Shown here one piece after another: positions 26,256 to 33,523 of a stretch of DNA of 33,523 bases. This stretch comes from Sedimentisphaerales bacterium (GTDB taxonomy: Bacteria > Planctomycetota > Phycisphaerae > Sedimentisphaerales > Anaerobacaceae), in the NCBI GenBank assembly GCA_016936075.1, contig JAFGPS010000029.1, positions 1 to 33,523 of the forward strand, given 5' to 3'. Within the stretch, counting starts at the first letter, position 1, and every line of letters begins with the position of its first letter. The notes under the pieces are model-generated. The model had not been told where the DNA came from, made no database searches, and was given only the letters and a program-made list of their open reading frames with translations. The position numbers and the translations under genes are program-made.

Positions 26256-26324
26256 ATGGACAAAAAACAGAAACCTGAGAATGTGTCTAAAGTTAGTATT
26301 GATCCTACTAATCAGCAAAGGTAG
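26256..26324 (+). CDS. Possible 22-aa peptide
   Basis: ATG with a strong AAAGGAG 4-10 bases upstream opens a 22-codon frame (MDKKQKPENVSKVSIDPTNQ...). It is charged, with no signal peptide. It could be a leader peptide in the 5' region of the plus-strand gene at 26448. Support is the ribosome site only. Confidence 0.3.
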   Translation: MDKKQKPENVSKVSIDPTNQQR

Positions 26325-26332
26325 GAACGCAA

Positions 26333-26425
26333 ATGCAGATTACTCACCGGCCCAGTCCGACCCGGGCGAATGGTTTGCGCGCCCAAGTTAGTGATTATTT
26401 AATGATACTGCAAACCGGCAAATAA
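26333..26425 (+). CDS. Possible 30-aa peptide
   Basis: Eight bases after the previous small frame, AGGA then ATG opens 30 codons (MQITHRPSPTRANGLRAQVS...). The DNA here is distinctly GC-richer than its surroundings and contains a GGGCG/CGCCC stem (26366-26386 region), so a structured RNA or inserted fragment is as likely as a peptide. Confidence 0.25.
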   Translation: MQITHRPSPTRANGLRAQVSDYLMILQTGK

Positions 26426-26447
26426 AACAATATTGGAGGTAAGTATT

Positions 26448-28046
26448 ATGTTATGGAACAAGGAAAAAATCTTAATCGTATTGGCATTGACTCTGATTGC
26501 GTCAGTTGCGAACGCAGATTACACGTTCGGCATGCCCACTGTCATTACTACTGATCATGTTACTGCCCCGAGCGTCTCGACCGACGGTCTGACGATGTAC
26601 GCCGACTCCAAAATTCTCGGCGGATATGGTGATTGGGACATATTTGTTTATACACGGGAAACGATATATGATGACTGGTCTGAGCCGGTTAATATTGGGT
26701 CAACGATCAACAGTTCGGCCGCAGATGGAAATCCGGACATCTCGGCTGATGGCCTGACACTCTTTTTTAACTCTCGTCGGCCAGGAGGACAGGGAGACAA
26801 TGATATCTATATGATCACGCGTACCACAAAAGACGAACCGTGGTCTGAGCCAGAGAATATTGGCTCAGTCATCAACAGTCCTTACTTGGATGCTCACCCG
26901 AGCATCTCGAGCGATGGTAAGTCACTCTATTTCACCTCTGACCGGCCTGGCGGGTATGGAGACCGAGATATATATGTCTCAACACGAGCAACGATAAATG
27001 ATCTCTGGTCAGAGCCCGTAAACCTTGGGCCAATGGTCAATAGCTCATCATGGGATTCAGGACCTGATATTTCCAACGATGGCCTGACACTCTTCTTCGA
27101 CTCCGACCGGCCCGGCGGGTATGGTCTTGACGATATCTACGTAACGACGCGGGCAACAACAGAGGATGACTGGGGCGTTCCGATGAATCTTGGACCTATT
27201 GTCAATGACGACAACTATAACATTACGTCCTGCATTTCTGCGGATGGCTCAGTGCTCTATTGGTTCTCTACTAACGGTCGCCTGAGAGAAGTGTCAGTCA
27301 ATCCAGTTGTTGACCTGGACGGTAATGGATTATTTGATATTGATGATCTTGTTATAGTTATCGAAAACTGGGATACAAATGAACCCAGTTGTGACATTGC
27401 TCCCGCTCCTTTTGGTAATGGTATCGTTGATAAGAAGGATCTGGAAGTATTTATGAGTTATTGGAACCAGGTGGTGGATGTGGCAGCCTACTATAAGCTG
27501 GATGAAATAGAAGGTGATATCGCATACAATAGTTCAGGGTATTATTGCGATGCAAATGTAATAGGTGATCCAAATTGGCGGCCGGAAGGTGGTATGATTG
27601 ATGGCGCAATTGAGTTAGATGGGATTGATGATTTTGTATTAACTTTATGTTATTTAAATCCTGATTCAGGGCCTTTCAGTGTCTTTGCATGGATTAAAGG
27701 AGGTATGCCGAATCAGACAATAATCTCACAGGACACTGGTACGAATTGGCTTTCTTTAGATCCCAATGGATGCTTAATGACAGAGCTTAAGAAAAATAGA
27801 GGTAACAATCTCCTATCAGAAGTAGTAATAACCGATGGTGATTGGCATCGGGTTGGCTTGGTTTGGGACGGTACAAACAGATACCTATACGTTGATGACG
27901 AAGCTGTTGCTCAGGACACACAAAGTGCTTTGTTAAGTTCAACAGGTAGCTTGATTATCGGTGCCGGAAACGATCTCGGGACAGGAACTTTCTTCTCAGG
28001 AATGATAGATGATGTACGAATCTATGATCGAGTAATAACACCATAA
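26448..28046 (+). CDS. Secreted PD40 beta-propeller, dockerin-like and LamG protein
   Basis: A 532-residue exported protein. A signal peptide (about 1-23, ending ANA) is followed by four or five PD40/WD40-like blades (about 38-285) with repeated signatures ISADGLTLFF, SDRPGGYGDRDIYV and DLWSEPVNLG. Next comes a dockerin-like pair of EF-hand-type segments (about 288-340, DLDGNGLFDIDDL and GNGIVDKKDLEVFMSYW), then a LamG/ConA-like domain (about 345-530, AYYKLDE, GAIELDGIDD, GDWHRVGLVWDG, GMIDDVRIYDR). This order is typical of Phycisphaerae secreted proteins. It has no catalytic motif, so binding or adhesion is likely. Start ATG 26448 has TGGAGGT 8 bases upstream. It is divergent from the ECF-kinase pair and ends in a terminator. 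Confidence 0.88.
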   Translation: MLWNKEKILIVLALTLIASVANADYTFGMPTVITTDHVTAPSVSTDGLTMYADSKILGGYGDWDIFVYTRETIYDDWSEPVNIGSTINSSAADGNPDISADGLTLFFNSRRPGGQGDNDIYMITRTTKDEPWSEPENIGSVINSPYLDAHPSISSDGKSLYFTSDRPGGYGDRDIYVSTRATINDLWSEPVNLGPMVNSSSWDSGPDISNDGLTLFFDSDRPGGYGLDDIYVTTRATTEDDWGVPMNLGPIVNDDNYNITSCISADGSVLYWFSTNGRLREVSVNPVVDLDGNGLFDIDDLVIVIENWDTNEPSCDIAPAPFGNGIVDKKDLEVFMSYWNQVVDVAAYYKLDEIEGDIAYNSSGYYCDANVIGDPNWRPEGGMIDGAIELDGIDDFVLTLCYLNPDSGPFSVFAWIKGGMPNQTIISQDTGTNWLSLDPNGCLMTELKKNRGNNLLSEVVITDGDWHRVGLVWDGTNRYLYVDDEAVAQDTQSALLSSTGSLIIGAGNDLGTGTFFSGMIDDVRIYDRVITP

Positions 28047-28089
28047 CATATAGGCTAATTTAGAAAGAAAATAAAACTTCTCGAATAAC

Positions 28090-28125
28090 AAAAGGGCTGG
28101 GAGCCGAGTGGCTTTTAGCCCTTTT
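28090..28125 (+). terminator. Rho-independent terminator after the PD40-LamG gene
   Basis: A 9-bp stem (AAAAGGGCT / AGCCCTTTT) encloses a second small AGCC/GGCT stem and is followed by CTTAT. It lies 44 bases after the stop codon. The rest of 28131-28300 is AT-rich with no gene. Confidence 0.8.
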
Positions 28126-28303
28126 CTTATATATAGTAAGACTACAAAATGAGCTTAAATCAAAATGATATTTTCGTTTTTTTATAGTAGTGGTTGTTTT
28201 TTTTACTGAACTGAAAATACTGAAAAACCATAACAGCCTGAGAAACATTGACTTATGATTATGATATGAAATTGAAGGTGATTGAACATTGAATCCGGTA
28301 TAC

Positions 28304-28332
28304 TTGACAATTACAGGCGAATCGTGTAAATT
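28304..28332 (+). promoter_or_regulatory. Promoter of the GH43/esterase operon
   Basis: A perfect TTGACA (28304-28309), a 17-base spacer, then TAAATT (28327-28332). It lies 65 bases upstream of the ATG at 28397 and inside the region that longer start choices would treat as coding, so it supports the shorter start. Confidence 0.6.
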
Positions 28333-28396
28333 GCTTCTCGTTAAAGGAAGGTTCGTTTTGAGTACAAAAATCGGAAAATTTTTTGAAAGGCATATT

Positions 28397-29164
28397 ATGA
28401 AAACACTTCGCAAAATCTTAATTCTGGCATTCGTCGTACTTGCTGTATTGGCGATTCAAGACAGTTTTGCTGCTGCACGCGGCGGTGGTACTCGTGGAGG
28501 TACAAGAGGCGGATATGGACGCAATGTAACTCCGGAAGATACTGGTCCTCGCACAATCGCACCTTATTTCACAAAAGCTACATCGGGCACAAAAGCACCA
28601 GATGCCGAAGGCTTCATTCAAAGATGGGTTCTTCTTGAGCCGATTACAAATGGACTCAGAGGTAATACCGGTTTCAACGAAGCCTACATTCGCAATACTT
28701 TCATCAATACAGAGTACTTCCCGAAACAGTTCGAAGTGACACCAAAAGACGGTGACAAAGTAACAGTCAATAACCAGGAACTAATATGGCACGCTCTTGA
28801 TTCGAATTTATGGAACGTAAAACTCTTCCGCTTTGCCTATGGATTGAATAAAACATTCTACGGCATAACTTTCTTTGCTTATACTGTAGTTGAAAGCCCG
28901 CGCGAAATTAAAGATGTTCGCATGGCAGTCGGTTCCAACTCAGCTTCCATGTGGTGGCTCAACGGCGAAGAAGTTGTAGGTCTATATGGTGACCGCCGTA
29001 TGGTAATGGACGATTGCGTTTCCAAACGCCTTACACTCAAAAAAGGCAAAAACGTTATTCGCGGCATAGTTATCAATGGCCCAGGAATGAGCGATTTCTG
29101 CCTCAGATTCATCGATGATAATGGTAAGCCGATTAAGGATATCGCTGTTAATCTTGAAAACTAA
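28397..29164 (+). CDS. Secreted Gly-rich protein with jelly-roll (galactose-binding-like) domain
   Basis: A 255-residue exported protein of unknown function and first gene of the plus-strand operon. The signal peptide (about 1-25, ending SFA) is directly followed by a Gly/Arg tract (28-40, RGGGTRGGTRGG). The rest looks like a beta-rich sugar-binding fold, with SASMWWLNGEEVVGLYGDRR, LTLKKGKNVIRGIVING and FCLRFIDDNGKPI, resembling jelly-roll modules that accompany glycosidases and esterases. I recognise no exact family and see no catalytic motif. GAAAGG lies 7 bases before the ATG. It is followed after 61 bases by the GH43 gene, so it probably works with it on arabinoxylan. Confidence 0.75.
   Translation: MKTLRKILILAFVVLAVLAIQDSFAAARGGGTRGGTRGGYGRNVTPEDTGPRTIAPYFTKATSGTKAPDAEGFIQRWVLLEPITNGLRGNTGFNEAYIRNTFINTEYFPKQFEVTPKDGDKVTVNNQELIWHALDSNLWNVKLFRFAYGLNKTFYGITFFAYTVVESPREIKDVRMAVGSNSASMWWLNGEEVVGLYGDRRMVMDDCVSKRLTLKKGKNVIRGIVINGPGMSDFCLRFIDDNGKPIKDIAVNLEN
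28478..28516 (+). repeat. Short Gly/Arg tract after signal peptide
   Basis: It encodes RGGGTRGGTRGGY right after the predicted signal peptidase site. It is the shortest of the tracts shared by exported proteins in this locus. Confidence 0.75.
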
Positions 29165-29225
29165 AACGTTGTAGATAAAATAAAATCAAATTAATAATAT
29201 CAATTAAATAGTTCCTGGAGGTTCT

Positions 29226-30716
29226 ATGAAAACTAATTTTCTTAAAGCAACATTTTTTATCATGCTCTCAATTTTGTTGTCTCGTCCTGTAATCGCTCTT
29301 GATGGTTCTCCTTATCTTCATGACCCAGCGACAATAATGGAATGCGATGGTAAGTATTACACTTTCGGTACAGGCGGCAGCGGCGTTGTATCCGACGACG
29401 GCTGGACATGGAGCAGTGCTTACCGGCTTCCACAAACCGGTGCGGCTCCCGACCTTATGAAAATAGGAGACCGGTTCCTCATAACAATTGGCGCAACCGG
29501 TGGAGGTCTGGGCGGCGGCCACAATGGCAGAATTCTTACATTTTGGAATAAAACACTCAATCCGGATTCACCGGACTTCGAATTTACACAAGCTATCGAA
29601 GTCGCCTCAAGCGATGGTATCGAAGATTGCGACGCAATCGATCCAGGTTTATGCATGGGTCCTGACGGCAGGTTATGGTGTACATATGGAACATTCTTCG
29701 GTTTCACAAGAGTTGTTGAGCTTGATCCGAAAACAGGCGCACGCGTAGAAGGCAACAAGGCAGTAGATATTGCCATAGACTGTGAAGCAACTGACCTTAT
29801 TTACCTCAACGGCTGGTATTACTTACTCGGTGACCACGGCACATGCTGCAACAATGTCACTTCAACTTATAACATTCGCGTTGGCCGTTCAAAATCACCA
29901 ACCGGACCATTCCTCGACCATACAGGCAAAGACATGCTCAAAGGCGGCGGAAAACTCGTAGTAGCGGCAAACAATCGTTTAATCGGCCCAGGCCACTTCG
30001 GTTTGATTGACCTTGGTGACGATGTCCAGAAATTCTCATGTCACTATGAAGCGGACATGGACGACCCGGGACATTTCGGTGTACTCGATATTCGTACCCT
30101 TCTCTGGAAAGACGGCTGGCCCGTTGCCGGTGACGAATTCTTAGGCGGAAATTTCCAAATCCAGTCCGAACGCAGCGGTTATGCACTGGAAATCGGTGTC
30201 GATGCAGTTCAGCATAGCGGTGGCGGACGCGGCGGAATGGGTATGGGAATGGGAATGGGTGGACGCGGCGGTCGCGGCGGCGCCCGTGGCGGAGCACCAG
30301 CAGCTCCGGCAACTCCAATCCCGGCTCAGGATGTCACTGAAGTATCAAAAGGTTGGCCGGACCGCAATCTTGACGCTCGCCTGGGTGACTACATGATTCA
30401 GTCACATCAGCAGTGGACAATCACACCTGTCGAAGATGCAGGCGGCTATCTTGGTTCACCATATTTCAAAATAACTATCACCGGTACAGAACGCGCTCTG
30501 GCCGCTACAGAAGATGCTGAAATTACAGTCGTTCCGACATTTGCAAATCAGCCGGACCAGCTTTGGCGTATCGACCAGTTAATTGACGGCACATACAGAA
30601 TTATGTCGAAAGCGTTACCAGGTTACGCTCTTACCGCTGTTGGCGTAAGCACGCCGTCATTAGTCAAATTCGAATCAGAAACTCCTAATGCAAAATGGAA
30701 TTTGATGAAACCTTAA
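29226..30716 (+). CDS. Secreted GH43 arabinanase-like enzyme with ricin-type C-terminal domain
   Basis: A 496-residue glycosidase with a signal peptide (about 1-25) and a five-bladed GH43 propeller. The likely catalytic set is Asp33 (SPYLHDPATI), Asp139 (CDAIDPGLC) and Glu187 (CEATDLIYLNGWYYL). GPGHFGLIDLGDD resembles arabinan endo-hydrolases more than xylosidases, so arabinan or arabinoxylan side chains are the likely substrate. The C-terminal part (about 305-496) is a ricin-B-like lectin module (FQIQSERSGYALEI, QQWTITPV, DQLWRIDQLIDGTYRI). It is split by a Gly/Arg/Met tract (332-356) and a Pro/Ala linker. GGAGG lies just before the ATG. It is the second gene of the operon. Confidence 0.88.
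   Translation: MKTNFLKATFFIMLSILLSRPVIALDGSPYLHDPATIMECDGKYYTFGTGGSGVVSDDGWTWSSAYRLPQTGAAPDLMKIGDRFLITIGATGGGLGGGHNGRILTFWNKTLNPDSPDFEFTQAIEVASSDGIEDCDAIDPGLCMGPDGRLWCTYGTFFGFTRVVELDPKTGARVEGNKAVDIAIDCEATDLIYLNGWYYLLGDHGTCCNNVTSTYNIRVGRSKSPTGPFLDHTGKDMLKGGGKLVVAANNRLIGPGHFGLIDLGDDVQKFSCHYEADMDDPGHFGVLDIRTLLWKDGWPVAGDEFLGGNFQIQSERSGYALEIGVDAVQHSGGGRGGMGMGMGMGGRGGRGGARGGAPAAPATPIPAQDVTEVSKGWPDRNLDARLGDYMIQSHQQWTITPVEDAGGYLGSPYFKITITGTERALAATEDAEITVVPTFANQPDQLWRIDQLIDGTYRIMSKALPGYALTAVGVSTPSLVKFESETPNAKWNLMKP
30219..30293 (+). repeat. Gly/Arg/Met-rich tract inside the ricin-like module
   Basis: It encodes GGGRGG, GMGMGMGMGG and RGGRGGARGG. It interrupts the lectin-like domain between its ALEI strand and the next QQW motif. 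Confidence 0.8.
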
Positions 30717-30767
30717 TTTGTGTTACGAAATAATAACTATTAATGGAATAATGTGAGGTTTAAAATT

Positions 30768-31745
30768 ATGTCAAAAAAACCACGTCATTTAATAAAAAGT
30801 ATTTACACCGCTGATCCACGCGCACACGTTTACGAAGGAAAACTCTATATCTTTCCTTCGCACGATATCGAATCCGGAGTTCCCCAGGACGATTTAGGCT
30901 CACACTTCGATATGAAAGATTACCATGTATATTCGATGGAAGACCCGGACGGCCAAGTAGTCGATCACGGCGTAGCTCTCGATATAAAGAATGTCCCCTG
31001 GGCTGTCAAACAAATGTGGTCGAACGATGTCGCATGCAAAGATGGAAAATATTACATGTATTTCCCGGCTAAAGATGAGAAAGGTATTTTCCATATAGGC
31101 GTTGCCGTAGCAGACAAAGCCGAAGGCCCATACAAGCCCATGCCGGAACCAATGAAAGGAAGTTTCAGTATCGATATATCAACCTTTCAGGAAGATGACG
31201 GCACACATTACGCATATTGGGGCGGAATCTGGGGCGGCCAGTTACAGCGTTATAAAACAGGTAAATACGAAGATAATGATGATATGAGAAAACCCGAAGA
31301 ACCGGCAATCTGCGCAAAGGTCGCAAAATTATCTGACGACATGCTCGAATTCGGTGAAGAGCCACGTGACGTTGTAATTCTCGACGCTTACGGCGAGCCG
31401 CTCAAAACTGAAGACGAGAACCGCAGATTCTTCGAAGCTCCGTGGATGCACAAATTCAACGGAAAATACTACTTCTCTTATTCGACCGGAAACACCCACC
31501 TGCTTTGCTATGCAGAAGGTGACAATCCTTACGGCCCGTTCACATACAAAGGTGTAATCATGACACCTGTAGTCGGATGGACAACTCACCATTCTATCGT
31601 CGAATATAAAGGCAAATGGTATCTCTTCCATCATGATAGCAAAGTATCTGGCGGCAAAACATGGCTGCGCAGTATGAAAGTTATTGATTTGAATATTCGT
31701 GAAGATGGCACAATCGAGACCGTCGATGGAAACGCAGACGAATAA
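30768..31745 (+). CDS. GH43 beta-xylosidase/arabinofuranosidase, no signal peptide
   Basis: A 325-residue GH43 enzyme that probably cleaves xylo- or arabinoxylo-oligosaccharides in the cytoplasm, since no signal peptide is seen. Likely catalytic residues are Asp16 (YTADPRAHVYEGKLYIF), Asp136 (SFSIDISTF) and Glu223 (FFEAPWMHKFNGKYYF). THHSIVEYKGKWYLFHHD is the usual GH43 metal/histidine segment. The protein is a bare propeller without accessory domains or Gly-rich tract, unlike its exported neighbours. Start ATG 30768 with GAGG upstream is preferred over a slightly earlier in-frame start. It lies 51 bases after the previous gene and 71 before the esterase, which fits one transcript. Exact specificity cannot be read from sequence. 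Confidence 0.9.
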   Translation: MSKKPRHLIKSIYTADPRAHVYEGKLYIFPSHDIESGVPQDDLGSHFDMKDYHVYSMEDPDGQVVDHGVALDIKNVPWAVKQMWSNDVACKDGKYYMYFPAKDEKGIFHIGVAVADKAEGPYKPMPEPMKGSFSIDISTFQEDDGTHYAYWGGIWGGQLQRYKTGKYEDNDDMRKPEEPAICAKVAKLSDDMLEFGEEPRDVVILDAYGEPLKTEDENRRFFEAPWMHKFNGKYYFSYSTGNTHLLCYAEGDNPYGPFTYKGVIMTPVVGWTTHHSIVEYKGKWYLFHHDSKVSGGKTWLRSMKVIDLNIREDGTIETVDGNADE

Positions 31746-31816
31746 TAAAATAAGTCAAAAGTAAAAAAGGAAAAGTCAAAAAAAAGTAAACGAAAAGGAA
31801 AAAGGAGAACCAAACT

Positions 31817-33523
31817 ATGTTAAAGAAACAAGCTTTAATAATGCTCGTCCTGGCACTTGTGGTAGCGACACTTTCATCCGTCACTTATGCACAGGTTTAC
31901 ACGGGACGACAGGAAAACGAAGCAACTTTCGAAACTCTGGAAGAAGCTCGCGTAAACGGCCCGAACGCCGTAGCTCTAATCCCTGGTAACAGGGGAACAT
32001 ACAAATCTCACCCTGTCCTTGATGATTATCCCGAAGGAACCACTTATATTTACAGGTCACCTGACCTGTACGGCGGACACGCAGCCGCAAGATTAAATAC
32101 AGATATTCTTGTATTTGTCGAAAAGGCTTTCGCAGACAAAAACGAAGCAAAGAAATATCTTAATGACCTGGGATTAATCAAAATTGTAAACGGTGTAACC
32201 GGAAGTATAATCCTTGTCACTCCAGCCAATGGTAGAGCATTCGGCGCAAGTGACCAGAAAAACTACTACGCTCTTCAGACCGCTATCTTTGCTCAGAAAG
32301 CAAGAGAAACTACCGGCCAAGCCGGAGGTGGTGGTGGAATGTTTGGCGGTATGCCAATGGGTGGCGCTCGCGGTGGTGCAGGCGGTGGAATGCCGGCAAT
32401 GGGCGGTGCCCGAGGTGGTGCAGCCGGTGGTATGCCAGCAATGGGCGGAGCTCGCGGTGGCGCAGGTGGCGGAATGCCTGCTATGGGTACTCGTGGTGGC
32501 GCCAGAGGCGGTGCCCGAGGTGGCATGGGCGGCTTCGGCGGTATGATGGGTGGCGGTGGTGGCGCAAGCTACTGTGACGCCGAATACTTCGGTGGATTCG
32601 GTTACACTTACGTAATCGGAATCGATGGCGGAGCAACTTTCCTCAACAACTACATCGCTGGAACACTCGACTATGTCAGCCGAATCGCAGGCATGTTATT
32701 AATCAACAGCAATATCGATACAGGCCGCGAAGTAGCGGCACTTGTCCCTGTGTATCTCGTCAACGCTTCTGATAATGTCGTCGAATCATACAAGAAAGCT
32801 AACGACACAGACGCATACGAAAAAATCGGTGACATAGAAGCATACTTCGACCAGTCGTTACCACTCAAGAGAGTCGTTGTCGCTCAGGATGATAACCCAG
32901 ACGCTGCGAAATACATCGACGATGCATACCATAACTTATTCATCAAAGCAATGCGTGTCCCGGTAGCAAGACCCGGAGTTCATAGTGCATCGACTCCTTA
33001 CCAGGGCTACAGTATGGACCAGGCCCCCCTGTCACTCTTTGAACGCAACGCCGTAATCAACGGCAAAACAATGGACGGCATTATTGTTATCGACCGTATC
33101 GGAGAAACATTAATGGACACTGTTGAGAATATGACATGGTTCGAATATGTACCCGAAGAAGTTCTCAACAATACAGTACCTCAAAAAACTGTTCCGCTGA
33201 TTCTCTCAAATCACGGCGGCGGAGACGACCCTCGCCAGTTCACAGAAGAAATCGGTATTCTGCCTTTAGCAGGTAAAGAACGTTTCGCGATAGTTGCATC
33301 TGATAGCGCGAGTACCGGCCAGTTAACTGAAAACCTGCCCCTGTTAGTGAAATACATGCTCAAAAAATATCCGGCACTTGATCCTTCTCGTGTATATGTT
33401 CTGGGTTACTCGATGGGTGGAGCCGCAACGTTACAAGCCATAAACGGCGAACCTTCAGTATTCGCCGCAGCGGTACCTATGGCGGCCGCAGGTTATACCG
33501 GAACAGCCGAACAACAGGCGAAG
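31817..33523 (+). CDS. Secreted alpha/beta-hydrolase esterase (CE1/PHB-depolymerase-like), 3' end cut by window
   Basis: 569 codons are open to the window end, so the gene is partial. It is likely an acetyl-xylan or feruloyl-type esterase. It has a signal peptide (about 1-27, ending YAQ) and a first region (30-165) of unknown type, then a Gly/Arg/Met tract (170-250). Next is a segment with GIDGGATFL near 268-276 that looks like a degenerate nucleophile elbow. The hydrolase part carries NHGGGDDP (oxyanion region) and the serine elbow GYSMGGAATL (Ser532). The histidine and acid of the triad lie beyond the window. AAAGGAGAAC precedes the ATG. It is the fourth gene of the operon. The exact ester substrate is inferred from its neighbours only. 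Confidence 0.82.
   Translation, partial: MLKKQALIMLVLALVVATLSSVTYAQVYTGRQENEATFETLEEARVNGPNAVALIPGNRGTYKSHPVLDDYPEGTTYIYRSPDLYGGHAAARLNTDILVFVEKAFADKNEAKKYLNDLGLIKIVNGVTGSIILVTPANGRAFGASDQKNYYALQTAIFAQKARETTGQAGGGGGMFGGMPMGGARGGAGGGMPAMGGARGGAAGGMPAMGGARGGAGGGMPAMGTRGGARGGARGGMGGFGGMMGGGGGASYCDAEYFGGFGYTYVIGIDGGATFLNNYIAGTLDYVSRIAGMLLINSNIDTGREVAALVPVYLVNASDNVVESYKKANDTDAYEKIGDIEAYFDQSLPLKRVVVAQDDNPDAAKYIDDAYHNLFIKAMRVPVARPGVHSASTPYQGYSMDQAPLSLFERNAVINGKTMDGIIVIDRIGETLMDTVENMTWFEYVPEEVLNNTVPQKTVPLILSNHGGGDDPRQFTEEIGILPLAGKERFAIVASDSASTGQLTENLPLLVKYMLKKYPALDPSRVYVLGYSMGGAATLQAINGEPSVFAAAVPMAAAGYTGTAEQQAK
32324..32569 (+). repeat. Gly/Arg/Met-rich tract with ~42-bp tandem repeats in the esterase
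   Basis: It codes for about 80 low-complexity residues. The core has units starting at 32351, 32390, 32432 and 32474 (39, 42, 42 bp and a partial), each encoding MPAMGGARGGAGGG or a variant. Synonymous third-base differences show that the units are not very recent. Confidence 0.85.

Noticed and set aside
26320..26425. Possible c-di-GMP-type riboswitch (GCAAACC-like pieces)
   Set aside because: Only isolated motif fragments match. The order and pairing of the known riboswitch core are absent on both strands.
28289..28396. Longer start (TTG) for the Gly-rich jelly-roll protein
   Set aside because: A TTGACA-17-TAAATT promoter lies inside this stretch. The ATG at 28397 has a GAAAGG site and starts a clean signal peptide.
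1..33523. tRNA, rRNA, CRISPR array, integrase or transposase genes
   Set aside because: No T-loop/acceptor patterns, rRNA-like stretches, regular spacer arrays or recombinase motifs were seen on either strand when reading through the window.

Overview
The window looks like a chromosomal piece from a planctomycete of the Phycisphaerae/Sedimentisphaerales type, a secreted-polysaccharidase specialist. This is inferred from protein character, not from a marker-gene search. The pointers are an ECF sigma factor coupled to a kinase-TolB-like-TPR protein, a PD40 propeller + dockerin-like + LamG protein, cysteine-blocked ConA-like paralogs, and many secreted glycosidases in modest-GC DNA. No rRNA, tRNA, CRISPR array, transposase or phage gene was seen.

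Left part (1-6.8 kb): a KdgK-type sugar kinase (+) converges on the housekeeping pair dnaG-rpoD (-), which has a structured ~100-nt leader. A short RF-like (GGQ) rescue protein and a TatD hydrolase follow, separated by a double REP-like palindrome.

Middle left (6.8-10.4 kb): an OprB-type porin, a decayed PDZ fragment, an OmpH/Skp-like gene broken by one in-frame TAG, and a lipoprotein aspartyl protease with a PDZ domain. The fragment is visibly related to that protease's PDZ domain.

Middle (10.5-22.3 kb, all minus): a URO-D family protein and a secreted GH67 alpha-glucuronidase, then three tandem paralogs built from Cys blocks (CDCNCV type) and ConA-like (DUF1349/GH43-C-terminal-like) domains, then two paralogous secreted GH10 xylanases. 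Several of these genes have clear TTGNNN-17-TATAAT-like promoters and terminators sharing a TATCCACCAG-type stem.

Right part (22.5-33.5 kb): an ECF sigma/Ser-Thr kinase pair with overlapping reading frames (-), a divergent PD40-dockerin-LamG protein (+), then a promoter-led operon (+). The operon holds a secreted Gly-rich jelly-roll protein, a GH43 arabinanase-like/ricin protein, a cytoplasmic-looking GH43, and a secreted alpha/beta-hydrolase esterase cut by the window end.

Together the genes read as a glucuronoarabinoxylan utilisation locus. GH10 cuts the backbone, GH67 removes (methyl)glucuronate, GH43 and the esterase remove side groups, OprB could import sugars, and KdgK fits uronate catabolism. 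The most unusual features are Gly/Arg-rich (GGARGG-like) tracts inserted in five different exported proteins of this locus, and the Cys-block/ConA paralog family between the enzymes. Both could belong to an undescribed surface-attachment or enzyme-assembly scheme, which is an inference.
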